From an uncultured bacterium (GTDB lineage Bacteria > Actinomycetota > Coriobacteriia > Coriobacteriales > Atopobiaceae): DNA of 16,527 nt. The position numbers and the translations under genes were made by a program. Location: positions 1-16,527 of the forward strand of contig CAJMLD010000014.1 of assembly GCA_905214175.1 (NCBI GenBank), given 5' to 3'. Shown here piece by piece: positions 6,431-13,901 of this stretch. The notes under the pieces were generated by a model. That model searched no databases. It saw nothing but the letters and a program-made list of their open reading frames with translations, and was not told the origin of the DNA. Every line of letters begins with the position of its first letter. Position 1 is the stretch's first letter.

Positions 6431-7600
6431 ATGTTCGAGAAGGACGAGGCCACGCTCACGTCGATGGCCGCCCAGATCACCACGAAGGAGATCATGCAGC
6501 AGCCTGACCTCTGGGAGGACACGCTCAAGATCTACGAGGACAACCTTGAGGCAATTCAGGGCTTCCTCGCCAAGGCCCGCGCCCTGGGCGGCGCCCGTCG
6601 CACCCGCGTGATCTTCTGCGGTGCAGGCACCTCTGCATACGTGGGAGACACCCTCGTGCCGTACCTGCGCCACGTGGGCGACAACGAGTCCTTCGAGTTT
6701 GCGCCCGTCGCCACCACAGACGTTGTCTGCGCGCCCCTCGACTACGTGCGTCCCGAGGACCCCACCGTCATGGTCTCGTTCGCGCGCAGCGGCAACAGCC
6801 CCGAGAGCATGGCCGCCTACGAGCGCGTGGGGCAGGTGGCCAAGGACCTTCTCTATCTCAACGTGACCTGCGCCCCCGAGGGCAGGCTCGCCCAGGAGTC
6901 CAAGGATGACGAGCGCGCCCTCACGCTGCTCATCCCTCGCGCAAACGACAAGGGCTTTGCCATGACGGGCAGCTACTCCTGCATGCTGCTTCTCTCGGCG
7001 CTCATCTTTGACCAGGCCTCCATCGAGGACAAGCGCGCCTGGGTTGCCCGTGCCGCCAAGATGGGCCGCGAGGTTGTTGCCCGCGAGCCCGAGGTCAAGG
7101 CGTGGCTCGACCGCGACTTTGACCGCGTGACGTATTTGGGCTCTGCGTCCCTCTCCGGCCTCGCCCGCGAGGCGCAGCTCAAGATCCTGGAGCTGTGCGC
7201 CGGTCGCATCGCTACGTCGTTCGACTCCTCGATGGGGTATCGCCACGGGCCCAAGTCCTTCGTGAACGACAGGACCCTCGTCTTCGACTTTGTGAGCAAC
7301 GATCCCTACACGCGTCAGTACGACCTCGACATCCTGAACGAGATCAAGGGTGACGAGATTGCCCTGGCCACAGTGGGCATCCAGCAGCGTACTGGCAGCG
7401 ACTTTGCGGGCGAGGACTTCTCGTTTGATGGCGACGTGCTTCTCCCCGAGGTCTACCTTGCCCTGCCGTACGTGATGTTCGCGCAGACCGTTGCCATCAA
7501 CGCCTCCATCAAGGTTGGCAACACTCCCGACACCCCGTCGCCCACCGGCACCGTGAACCGCGTGGTCAAGGGCGTGACCATTCACCCGTTTAGCCTGTAG
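6431..7600 (+). CDS. agaS: AgaS: galactosamine-6-phosphate deaminase/isomerase (SIS domains)
   Basis: 389-aa cytoplasmic enzyme, close to the length of E. coli AgaS. It converts galactosamine-6-phosphate to tagatose-6-phosphate and ammonia. Two SIS domains are visible. The first has GAGTSAYVGD (64-73) and SFARSGNSPES (116-126); the second has YLGSASLSGLAREAQLKILE and MGYRHGPKSF (268-277). These are AgaS/GlmS-isomerase-type features, without the glutaminase domain of GlmS. ATG 6431 follows GAGAGGAGAAG; a longer in-frame start lies inside gntR and is rejected. It is cotranscribed with gntR (25-nt gap) and followed by nagA. AgaS rather than NagB in the operon argues for galactosamine over glucosamine as main substrate. 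Confidence 0.93.
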   Translation: MFEKDEATLTSMAAQITTKEIMQQPDLWEDTLKIYEDNLEAIQGFLAKARALGGARRTRVIFCGAGTSAYVGDTLVPYLRHVGDNESFEFAPVATTDVVCAPLDYVRPEDPTVMVSFARSGNSPESMAAYERVGQVAKDLLYLNVTCAPEGRLAQESKDDERALTLLIPRANDKGFAMTGSYSCMLLLSALIFDQASIEDKRAWVARAAKMGREVVAREPEVKAWLDRDFDRVTYLGSASLSGLAREAQLKILELCAGRIATSFDSSMGYRHGPKSFVNDRTLVFDFVSNDPYTRQYDLDILNEIKGDEIALATVGIQQRTGSDFAGEDFSFDGDVLLPEVYLALPYVMFAQTVAINASIKVGNTPDTPSPTGTVNRVVKGVTIHPFSL

Positions 7601-7607
7601 TTCCGCT

Positions 7608-7659
7608 TCGGCGTGGGGAGGGGTCTGGGTATACCAAGGCTAACTTATCCCCGCGCCGA
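7608..7659. promoter_or_regulatory. Stem-loop with a central GGTATACC palindrome between agaS and nagA
   Basis: TCGGCGTGGGG (7608-7618) pairs with CCCCGCGCCGA (7649-7659), 11 bp with one G-U pair. The 30-nt loop carries the perfect palindrome GGTATACC (7628-7635), flanked as TATACCA like the 1905-1917 site. There is no T-run after it. It could be an internal operator or an mRNA-processing/stability element adjusting nagA relative to agaS. Confidence 0.4.
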
Positions 7660-7685
7660 GGGCATCTGTCCTGGAAGGAGAGATC

Positions 7686-8846
7686 ATGGCAACGTATGCG
7701 GTACATGCCGCTCACTTTGTGCTTCCCGGTAGGCTCACCGGAGAGGGCTACCTCACCGTCACCGACGGCAAGTTTGGGTCCTTCTCGACCGAGAAGCCTG
7801 ACTGCGAGATTGTTGACTACGCAGGCGCTTACGTGGGCGCCGGCCTGGTTGACACCCACATCCACGGCTTCTACAACCACGCCACCACCGACATTGACCC
7901 CGCTGGTATCAACGACGCTAGCGTGGCGCTCGCACAGCGTGGTACCACGGCGTGGCTACCCACCACGTTCACGGATTCCGTCGAGAACATCGGCAACCAG
8001 TGCGAGACCATCGCCGATGCGGTGGACGAGCGCGACGAGGGCTTTGTTGGCGCTCGAATCCCGGGCATCTACCTTGAGGGACCCTTCTTTACCGAGAAGC
8101 ACAAGGGCGCGCAGAACCCCAAGTACCTCGTGCCGCCCTCGTACGACGACTTTGCCGAGTGGCAGCGCAGGGCGCGAGGGCTTATCTGTAAGAGTGCGCT
8201 TGCGCCCGAGTACCCCGAGGCGCCCGAGTACATCTCGCGCCTTGCTGCCGAGGGCGTGGTGACCGCGCTCGGTCACACTGACGCCACCTACGACGAGTGC
8301 ATTGCCGCCGTTGATGCCGGCGCCACCGTGTTCGTGCACACCTACAACGGCATGCGCGGCCTGCACCAGCGCGAGCCGGGCGTTCTTGGCTGCGCCATGA
8401 CCACGGACGAGACGTACGCCGAGCTCATCTGCGACGGCCACCACGTGCAGCCTGCTGCGTGTGCGGCGCTCGTGCGTGCCAAGGGCTGGGAGCACGTGGT
8501 TCTCATCACCGACTGCCTGGCCTGCGGTGGCATGCCCGAGGGCAACTACATGAGCGGCGGCCTGCCTGTCGTGATGAAGGACGACCTGTGCTACCTGGCT
8601 GACATGAGCAGCATTGCGGGATCGGTGCTCACGCTCGCTCGCGGTGTGAAGAACATGGTCGACTGGGGCATCGTGACGCCTGAGCAGGCCATTCGCATGG
8701 GCAGCGAGATTGCTGCGCGCTCGGCGGGCGTGGACGACGTCTGCGGCAGCATGCTGCCTGGGCGCAACGCTGACTTCAACGTCTACGCGGCGGACATGTC
8801 GCTGACGGCGACCTACGTGGGTGGCGAGCTGGTGCCCGTGGCGTAG
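7686..8846 (+). CDS. nagA: N-acetylgalactosamine/glucosamine-6-phosphate deacetylase
   Basis: 386-aa amidohydrolase-fold enzyme that removes acetate from GalNAc-6-P or GlcNAc-6-P. Metal and substrate residues are recognisable: DTHIHG (56-61, the HxH retained by binuclear relatives such as the Bacillus enzyme), EGPFF with Glu131, GHTDATYDE with His197, HTYNGM with His218, LHQREPG with His227, DGHH (250-253) and the catalytic Asp276 in ITDCLACGG. The C-terminal PGRNADFNVY closes the family pattern. ATG 7686 follows AAGGAG. It is the last gene of the operon, 85 nt after agaS. The neighbouring AgaS suggests the AgaA role (GalNAc-6-P), but NagA and AgaA cannot be separated by sight. Confidence 0.93.
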   Translation: MATYAVHAAHFVLPGRLTGEGYLTVTDGKFGSFSTEKPDCEIVDYAGAYVGAGLVDTHIHGFYNHATTDIDPAGINDASVALAQRGTTAWLPTTFTDSVENIGNQCETIADAVDERDEGFVGARIPGIYLEGPFFTEKHKGAQNPKYLVPPSYDDFAEWQRRARGLICKSALAPEYPEAPEYISRLAAEGVVTALGHTDATYDECIAAVDAGATVFVHTYNGMRGLHQREPGVLGCAMTTDETYAELICDGHHVQPAACAALVRAKGWEHVVLITDCLACGGMPEGNYMSGGLPVVMKDDLCYLADMSSIAGSVLTLARGVKNMVDWGIVTPEQAIRMGSEIAARSAGVDDVCGSMLPGRNADFNVYAADMSLTATYVGGELVPVA

Positions 8847-8863
8847 GGTTTGTCCGCGGCGGT

Positions 8864-8899
8864 GGGACGGCGATCGGGACGGTGATCGGGACGGCGAGG
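8864..8899. repeat. Three 12-bp tandem repeats (GGGACGGYGATC) after nagA
   Basis: Units at 8864-8875, 8876-8887 and 8888-8899 differ by only one to three bases. The third unit is the left arm of the terminator hairpin. Confidence 0.8.
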
Positions 8900-8929
8900 T
8901 TTTCTCGCCTCTCGACGCCGTCCCGTTTT
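8887..8929 (+). terminator. Terminator of the PTS-agaS-nagA operon
   Basis: CGGGACGGCG (8887-8896) pairs perfectly with CGCCGTCCCG (8916-8925), followed by TTTT (8926-8929). An inner alternative GGCGAG/CTCGCC hairpin (8893-8898/8904-8909) is also possible. It lies 40 nt after the nagA stop. Confidence 0.7.
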
Positions 8930-8931
8930 CG

Positions 8932-8985
8932 CTGCGGTCCCGTCGTCCCACTGCGGTCTCGTTTCCCGCACGGTCCCGTTCCCCG
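8932..8985. repeat. Three imperfect ~18-bp tandem repeats (GCGGTCCCGT core)
   Basis: Units at about 8932-8950, 8951-8968 and 8969-8985 share CGGTCYCGT followed by a C-rich end. Partly complementary to the GGGACGG units upstream. No coding potential is apparent here. Confidence 0.6.
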
Positions 8986-9038
8986 CGACGGCGGACTGGA
9001 TGTGGGCACGTTCCGGCCCCCGAGCCGGTCAGCCCGGG

Positions 9039-9063
9039 AAAACTGCAATTAAGCCGCAGTTTT
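9039..9063. terminator. Bidirectional terminator-like hairpin between nagA and deoR2
   Basis: AAAACTGC (9039-9046) and GCAGTTTT (9056-9063) form an 8-bp stem with a 9-nt loop. A/T runs on the outer ends provide a U-rich tail on either strand. It lies between convergent genes, 63 nt past the deoR2 stop, and could end both transcripts. Confidence 0.65.
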
Positions 9064-9125
9064 AGAGGTGGGCCCCTCGGCACCGTTCCGGTCGGGGTAG
9101 CAGGGGGCTCGCGGCCAGCTTCCGC

Positions 9126-9920
9126 CTACCGCGTAACCTCGACGACCCGAGCGCGGCTGCCGCCAACGCGCGCAGCTTCCGCTACCACGCCATTGGGGTC
9201 CTCGTCCATGATCACGAGGTCAACGTCACCTGGCTGTGCATATGGAACGAAGAGCCTGCTTGCACCCACCTTTGTTGCGTCCATGAGGATGATCACGCTG
9301 TGAGCGTGCTTCATGAACTCTTTCTTCGCGTCTGCGGTCACCTGCCTTTCGGCAAGGAATCCCAGCCTTCTTTCAAACCCGTCGGCGCCGAGAAAAACCT
9401 TGTCCACACGGGTTCCTACCAGCGACGCGGCGAGATAAGGACCATAGAGGTGAAACCCCCGCCCAAGGATGCCGCCCGTACTGATTGGCGTCGTATTGGG
9501 GAGATGCTGCTGGATGTAGTTGAGGGCTGCCGGCTCGTCAGAGATTACCGAGACGTCCTTCTTCTTGTCCAAGCTTCGGATGAAAGCAAGTGTCGTGCTC
9601 CCAGATCCAACAAGGATGGTCTCCCCATCGTGAACGAGTTCGGCGGCGGCGAGTCCGATGGCGTCCTTCGCTCTCACATTTCTGCGGATGCGTGTGGGTA
9701 GGCTTGGTACCACAAGCTCACGCATGGGGACAGCGCCACCATGGATGCGCTTGAGCTTGCCCTCGTGCTCGAGTTCGGTGAGGTCTGTTCGTATTGTCAC
9801 TGTCGAGACGGATAGCTCGGCGCTTAGATCAGAGACAATCACTTCGCCTTTTTGCGAAAGCATCTCAAGGATTCGCTTCTGCCGTTCCTCGGCAGCCATC
9901 CTTTGCGAGTAGTCTGTCAT
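9126..9920 (-). CDS. DeoR-family transcriptional regulator (second copy)
   Basis: 264-aa cytoplasmic repressor-type protein. The helix-turn-helix (about 14-63) ends in LKRIHGGAV (56-64). The sensing domain carries GSGSTT (105-110), TGGILGRG (148-155), the conserved GADGF (178-182) and DATKVG (214-219). ATG 9918-9920 has GGAGGT at a good distance on the minus strand; an internal ATG seven codons in is less well supported. It is divergent from the second PTS operon, the usual arrangement for a local regulator of that operon. It shares KVGA and VIM-x2-DP patterns with the DeoR at 73-849, so the two look like paralogues. The effector is probably a sugar or polyol phosphate from operon 2; this is inferred. 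Confidence 0.9.
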   Translation of the reverse strand: MTDYSQRMAAEERQKRILEMLSQKGEVIVSDLSAELSVSTVTIRTDLTELEHEGKLKRIHGGAVPMRELVVPSLPTRIRRNVRAKDAIGLAAAELVHDGETILVGSGSTTLAFIRSLDKKKDVSVISDEPAALNYIQQHLPNTTPISTGGILGRGFHLYGPYLAASLVGTRVDKVFLGADGFERRLGFLAERQVTADAKKEFMKHAHSVIILMDATKVGASRLFVPYAQPGDVDLVIMDEDPNGVVAEAARVGGSRARVVEVTR

Positions 9921-10231
9921 TGGGCGACCTCCAACCCCCGTTTCTTTACGGAGACATTACGCATAGCGGAGAATGCGCTCATGGGGAATGAAACAAAGTA
10001 AATATGTAGTACCACAAGTTATCTGCGCGATACACCCGGCGTTCTACCAGCGGAGTTTACGCGTCTGAGTGGCTTTACGACCAGGACACTTTCCATTGCT
10101 TTCGTTTTGCAACCATTTACCGAAGTGAAAATACCGCTCAACACACCTTGGGAGGTTTTACTCGCCCTCAGATTCTCATGTGGATACTATCAGAACCGTC
10201 ATGAGAGAGCTGGAGAGGGGTGAAACATCAA
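9921..10231. promoter_or_regulatory. Divergent promoter region of deoR2 and PTS operon 2
   Basis: 311 nt, AT-rich, without a credible gene. It contains TAGTACCAC (10007-10015), identical to sites at 1975 and, inverted, at 3602. TTTCGTTTT (about 10100) and GAAGTGAAAA (about 10124) form a loose inverted pair of the kind DeoR proteins often bind. TACTAT near 10184 is a possible -10 box for the rightward operon, with no well-placed -35. The site pairing to DeoR2 is inferred from position. Confidence 0.5.
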
Positions 10232-10648
10232 ATGGTAAATATTCTGTTAGTCACACATGGTGAGTTTGCTCAGGGTATTACATCAGCGCTTACTCTTATC
10301 ATGGGAGAGGCGAAAGGATATGCAACGGTATCACTGAATATCGGGCAGTCCCCTGATTCATTTCTCGAGGAGCTTTCCAATAAGGTTCACTCTCTTTACG
10401 AAGATTCTGAAGGCAGCGGCGTGCTTGTGCTCACTGATTTGTTCGGTGGTACCCCGTGCAACTGCATTGCTCGCATCATGAATGAGATGGGAACCGAGAA
10501 GGTTCGCTGCGTGACCGGCCTAAACCTCCCCATGCTTATCGAAGCAGTAAGCGACCGAGATGAGCAAAACCTTGCACAACTCGAGGAGACGGCGCTCGCC
10601 GCAGGTGGCAAGGGAATGGTCAGTCTGGCTGAAAAGATCTTCGGCTAA
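10232..10648 (+). CDS. PTS mannose-family EIIA component, second system
   Basis: 138-aa phosphocarrier with active His9 in MVNILLVTHG and the hallmark DLFGGTPCN (69-77); TGLNLPMLIEA follows. ATG 10232 is preferred because it places His9 as in the family. A GTG at 10220 would overlap the GGAGAGGGG ribosome binding site. The spacing from that site to ATG 10232 is somewhat long (about 10-13 nt), so initiation may be weak. The gene is visibly less G+C-rich in its third codon positions than EIIA of operon 1. It starts operon 2; a 112-nt gap separates it from EIIC. The substrate is unknown, likely a polyol or uncommon sugar given the downstream enzymes. Confidence 0.88.
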   Translation: MVNILLVTHGEFAQGITSALTLIMGEAKGYATVSLNIGQSPDSFLEELSNKVHSLYEDSEGSGVLVLTDLFGGTPCNCIARIMNEMGTEKVRCVTGLNLPMLIEAVSDRDEQNLAQLEETALAAGGKGMVSLAEKIFG

Positions 10649-10760
10649 GTCAATACGTACAACCAAGCGTTGAGAGGGGGGCCCGAAGTAATCGAGGCCT
10701 AGCCGAAGGCTGCACTTATGTACTGAATCTGATGGAGCGTGTAAGTAGAAGGTGAGAGTA

Positions 10761-11516
10761 GTGATAGTACAAGCCATTCTTGTTGCACTCATCACGACCT
10801 GCTGCACTTGGTGGTTTAGCCATGTCGTGACCAGGACCTGGCTGTACCCGCTTTGGTCGGGATTCTTGGTTGGCCTGGTGCTCGGTAAGCCTGTGGAGGG
10901 CATGATGATCGCCGCGGCGATTAACCTGCCCTACGTCGGCTTCATCACTGCCGGTGGCTCAATGCCAGGCAACCCGCAATTCGCAGGTCCGGTTGGTACG
11001 GCGCTCGCACTTGTCTCCGGACTTGACGTGAACTCTGCCACAACGGTTGGCGTCATTCTCGGTAGCGTGACAATCATGGTGTGGACGGCTTACATGTCCA
11101 TCAACACGCTGTGGGTTCACATGGCCGAGGACTTCCTCAACAAGGGCAACATTCGCGCCATGAGGATGTGCAACTACATCCCGTCGTTCTTCGTCTCGTT
11201 CATCTTCAATGGCATACCCGCCATGCTCGTGGTGCTCTATGGGGCCCCGTTTGGCGAGTGGTTCCAGACCTTCCCGCAGTGGATTGTCGATGGCTTCGGT
11301 ATTGTCGGCGGCCTCATGCCTGCCCTTGGTATCGCAATGCTGCTTCAGTATCTCAACAAGCCCAAGCTGATGCCGTTCTTCTTCCTCGGCTTCGCGCTTG
11401 CCGAGTTCATGGGCCTCACCACGATGATGGTCACGTTCATCGCGGCACTTGTCGCAATCCTGCTCTACAACTACCAGTCCGATGGCACGAAGAAGCTGTC
11501 TGGGGGCGAGGCATAA
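10761..11516 (+). CDS. PTS mannose-family EIIC membrane component, second system
   Basis: 251-aa polytopic membrane protein. It shows the EIIC-Man shape: an N-terminal helix (IVQAILVALITTCC), LYPLWSGFLVGLVLGKPVEG, then the AAINLPYVGFITAGGSMPGN loop and further helices ending at LLYNYQSDGT. GTG 10761 is chosen because AAGGTGA lies 5 nt upstream; GTG 10752, three codons earlier, overlaps that site but cannot be excluded. Its stop overlaps the EIID start (TAATG). It is divergent in sequence from the operon-1 EIIC, so this is a separate transporter, not a recent duplicate. Confidence 0.9.
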   Translation: MIVQAILVALITTCCTWWFSHVVTRTWLYPLWSGFLVGLVLGKPVEGMMIAAAINLPYVGFITAGGSMPGNPQFAGPVGTALALVSGLDVNSATTVGVILGSVTIMVWTAYMSINTLWVHMAEDFLNKGNIRAMRMCNYIPSFFVSFIFNGIPAMLVVLYGAPFGEWFQTFPQWIVDGFGIVGGLMPALGIAMLLQYLNKPKLMPFFFLGFALAEFMGLTTMMVTFIAALVAILLYNYQSDGTKKLSGGEA

Positions 11517-12346
11517 TGGCGCTCTCGAAGAAGACGTTGGTTAAGAACTGGCTACTCACCTATTCCTCTGAGACTTGCTACAACTACGAGCGACTCCAGG
11601 GTCTGGGAAACACGAACGCGTTCGTGCCGGTCATCCGCGAGCTGTATCCCGAGGATAAGCAAGCCGAAGAGCTCAAGAAGTACCTGGTGTTCTATAACAC
11701 CGAGCCGTCCTGGATGGGTACGATCATCAACGGCATCACCTGTGCCATGGAGGAGAAGAGGGCCGAGGGCGCCGAAATCTCCGCAGATGACATCATGCTG
11801 ATGCGCTCCTCGCTTATGGGTCCCATGGCTGGCATTGGCGATACCGTGTCGCAGTCGATTGCCTATCCCATTCTCGCCGGTATCTGCATTCAGCTTGCCC
11901 TTGCGGGCAACTTCGCCGGTCCTATCATCTTCGATGTTGGCTACAAGATCCTGCAGCTCACTTGCGGCTACAACATGTACATGCTGGGATATAAGAAGGG
12001 CCGCGACGCCATCGTCGACCTGCTGCAGAGTGGCATCATCAATAGGGTTCTCGATGCCGTTTCCATCGTTGGCCTTATGGTGGTTGGCTGCATGACCGTT
12101 GGCAACGTCAAGCTGGACCTCTCCTGGCTTGAGTTTGACTGGACTAACGAGCTGGGAACCGTTTCGCTCAACCTTCAGACTGGCGTCTTCGATGCGCTGC
12201 TCCCGGGTCTTCTCCCGCTCCTTGTGGTCCTTGGGACCTGGGCGCTCCTGTCAAAGAAGCAGGTCAAGCCCCTCACGATGGTTCTCATCATCTTCCTGGT
12301 TGGCTTTGCTCTCGTGGGTATCAAGGGTCTCATGGGGCTGTACTAG
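11516..12346 (+). CDS. PTS mannose-family EIID membrane component, second system
   Basis: 276 aa, the usual EIID length. TYSSETCYNYERLQGLG (15-31) and the GPMAGIGD loop (102-109) mark the family; hydrophobic helices occupy the C-terminal half, ending LLPLLVVLGTWALLSKKQ and a last helix. ATG 11516 overlaps the EIIC stop by one base, which implies translational coupling. A longer open frame from 11081 runs through EIIC in another frame and is not real. Unlike the EIID of operon 1 it has only a short loop between helices near residues 200-230, so it serves as an internal reference for that protein's insertion. Confidence 0.92.
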   Translation: MALSKKTLVKNWLLTYSSETCYNYERLQGLGNTNAFVPVIRELYPEDKQAEELKKYLVFYNTEPSWMGTIINGITCAMEEKRAEGAEISADDIMLMRSSLMGPMAGIGDTVSQSIAYPILAGICIQLALAGNFAGPIIFDVGYKILQLTCGYNMYMLGYKKGRDAIVDLLQSGIINRVLDAVSIVGLMVVGCMTVGNVKLDLSWLEFDWTNELGTVSLNLQTGVFDALLPGLLPLLVVLGTWALLSKKQVKPLTMVLIIFLVGFALVGIKGLMGLY

Positions 12347-12406
12347 ACCGCTGTCTGAGCGTCGCCCAAAGCGCCCTTAGCGCAGAGAACCCAAAGACGC
12401 TGATTA

Positions 12407-12459
12407 TGTTCGGGTGCCCTCCTGTCCGAACACCCTTGTCCAAAGGGACAGGAGGGCAC
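12407..12459 (+). promoter_or_regulatory. Mutually exclusive hairpins upstream of the epimerase gene
   Basis: GTGCCCTCCTGTCC (12414-12427) pairs perfectly with GGACAGGAGGGCAC (12446-12459), a 14-bp stem with an 18-nt loop. TGTTCGG (12407-12413) can instead pair with CCGAACA (12426-12432), which uses part of the same arm. No T-run follows, so this is not an ordinary intrinsic terminator. It lies 67 nt after EIID and about 94 nt before the epimerase start. It could be an attenuator, a processing site that sets expression downstream, or a large operator. Confidence 0.6.
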
Positions 12460-12552
12460 GCTATCCAGCCCCTGAAGCGCTGCAACGCAAAGAGGGCTCG
12501 GTACAAGTATGAGCCTTTGCTAACTAGGGTGGGGGCTCTCCGGGGAGTTGAC

Positions 12553-13236
12553 ATGGGCAACAAGAAGGACGTGGACATCTATCCGTCGGTAATGTGCTGT
12601 AAGCCGTGGGACCTTGAAGCCTACGTACGAGTCTTTGAGGAGACTGGCGTAGCAGGCATCCACTTCGACGTGATGGACGGCCACTACGTACCCAACATCA
12701 TGCTCGGGTCAGAAGACTTCAAATCTATTCGGCAGCTGACCGATTTGTCCATGGACGTCCACATCATGGCAACGGAGCCAGAGCGATTCGTCCCATACTT
12801 TGACCTTCGCAAGGGGGACTCACTTAGCTTCCACCCAGAGGTCTGCCTGCAGCCGTATCGGCTGCTCGAGAGCCTTCGTGCTATGGGGGTCTCTGCGGGT
12901 CTCGCACTTAGCCCGGGTGTACCCGTGGGTTACCTTGAGGAGTGCCTAGACCTGCTCGACTTTGTCATGGTCATGGCAGTGAGTCCGGGTTTTGCCGGGC
13001 AGAGGATGGTTCCCGATCACCTTAGCAAGCTGCATAGAATTGCAGAAATAACGGCTCGGGCGAATCACCCCATAGGTATTGTGGTTGATGGCAATACTAC
13101 GCCTGCGAACGCCAAGCGCATGCACGAGGCGGGTGCCACCGGCTTTGTCGTGGGCACGTCCTCGCTCATCCAGGGAGACCCGAGCGAGTTTGCCGAGAAG
13201 TACAAGGACTACCAGGTCCAGGTTGCACGGGCGTAA
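12553..13236 (+). CDS. Ribulose-phosphate / allulose-phosphate 3-epimerase family protein
   Basis: 227-aa beta/alpha-barrel enzyme that epimerises C3 of a ketose phosphate using a metal ion. The Rpe/AlsE metal and catalytic residues are present: HFDVMDGHYVPN with His37 and Asp39, DVHIM with His70, and VVDGN with Asp179. MAVSPGFAGQ (141-150) is the phosphate-binding loop pattern. ATG 12553 follows GGGGAG; an in-frame upstream extension would translate the hairpin region and is rejected. It sits between the EIID and EIIB genes, an unusual place. In a PTS operon with a polyol-phosphate dehydrogenase it may act on ribulose/xylulose-5-P or on allulose-6-P. Sequence by eye does not separate Rpe from AlsE. 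Confidence 0.88.
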   Translation: MGNKKDVDIYPSVMCCKPWDLEAYVRVFEETGVAGIHFDVMDGHYVPNIMLGSEDFKSIRQLTDLSMDVHIMATEPERFVPYFDLRKGDSLSFHPEVCLQPYRLLESLRAMGVSAGLALSPGVPVGYLEECLDLLDFVMVMAVSPGFAGQRMVPDHLSKLHRIAEITARANHPIGIVVDGNTTPANAKRMHEAGATGFVVGTSSLIQGDPSEFAEKYKDYQVQVARA

Positions 13237-13293
13237 CAACTACGCGTCCCTTGCATTTGATCATTAGCCAGACAACCAGAGGAGAGCAGTGCT

Positions 13294-13779
13294 ATGAGTG
13301 TGAAGAATCTTGTGTTTACCCGCATCGATGATCGTCTCATTCATGGTCAGGTCATGACGGCGTGGATTCATCAGTTTCCGTCTTGCGCCCACATCATGGT
13401 TGTTGACGATCAGGTGAGCAAAGATCCCTTCATGACCAAGATGTTCCAGCTGCTGCTCCCCGAGGGAACGACCATCGAGACGCTCTCGGTGGACGACGCA
13501 GCCCCCAAGCTCAAGGAGGGGCTTGCCGAGCAGACTATTCTGCTCGTGAAGTTCCCGCTCACCATTAAGCGCTTGGTTGATGCGGGGGCCGATATTGACT
13601 TCGTGAACATTGGCGGCATGGGCATGTCTGCTGGAAGAAAGAAGTTCTACAAGAACATCGCCGCCTCGCCCGAGGAGCGGGAGATTTTCAAGGAACTCGT
13701 TTCCAAGGGCATCAAGGTTGAAATTAGGATTGTGCCCGCTAATAACGCCGTGAGCGTCGAGGGGCTGCTCAAGAAGTAG
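13294..13779 (+). CDS. PTS mannose-family EIIB component, second system
   Basis: 161-aa cytoplasmic phosphotransfer protein with RIDDRLIHGQV (10-20), active His17. FVNIGGMGMSAGRKKF in the second half fits EIIB-Man. AGAGGAGAGC precedes ATG 13294. It completes the second permease, but is separated from IIA-IIC-IID by the epimerase gene, 57 nt away. It resembles the EIIB at 3029-3511 in motif but is clearly a different subtype. Confidence 0.92.
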   Translation: MSVKNLVFTRIDDRLIHGQVMTAWIHQFPSCAHIMVVDDQVSKDPFMTKMFQLLLPEGTTIETLSVDDAAPKLKEGLAEQTILLVKFPLTIKRLVDAGADIDFVNIGGMGMSAGRKKFYKNIAASPEEREIFKELVSKGIKVEIRIVPANNAVSVEGLLKK

Positions 13780-13901
13780 GCCACCCCCATTCCGTGCGCG
13801 AAGGCGACTGTGAGCGAGCTACAACGACTTCGATAGATGGGAATGACGCACATATGGACTTCTCTCGATACCTCTCGCCATCTGCGTACCACGAAGGCAC
13901 G

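Noticed and set aside
5533..6528. 331-aa open frame on the minus strand across gntR
   Set aside because: It mirrors the gntR gene, has no family features or ribosome binding site, and follows from high G+C codon bias.
6374..7585. 403-aa open frame on the minus strand across agaS
   Set aside because: Antisense shadow of a well-supported SIS enzyme; no motif recognised.
8864..8985. CRISPR array
   Set aside because: Repeats are 12-18 bp, contiguous and imperfect, with no spacers and no cas genes.
7956..9083. 375-aa open frame on the minus strand across nagA and the spacer
   Set aside because: Antisense shadow of nagA; composition (His/Arg/Gly-rich) is typical of a false frame.
10091..10100. 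TTCCATTGC match to the 1-57 repeat unit
   Set aside because: Only nine bases match and the palindromic context is missing, so chance similarity is the simplest explanation.
11081..11515. Upstream extension of the second EIID
   Set aside because: It lies wholly within EIIC in another frame; ATG 11516 overlaps the EIIC stop in the usual coupled manner.
12406..12552. In-frame upstream extension of the epimerase
   Set aside because: It would translate through the hairpin region, lacks a ribosome binding site, and the added residues are not part of the family.
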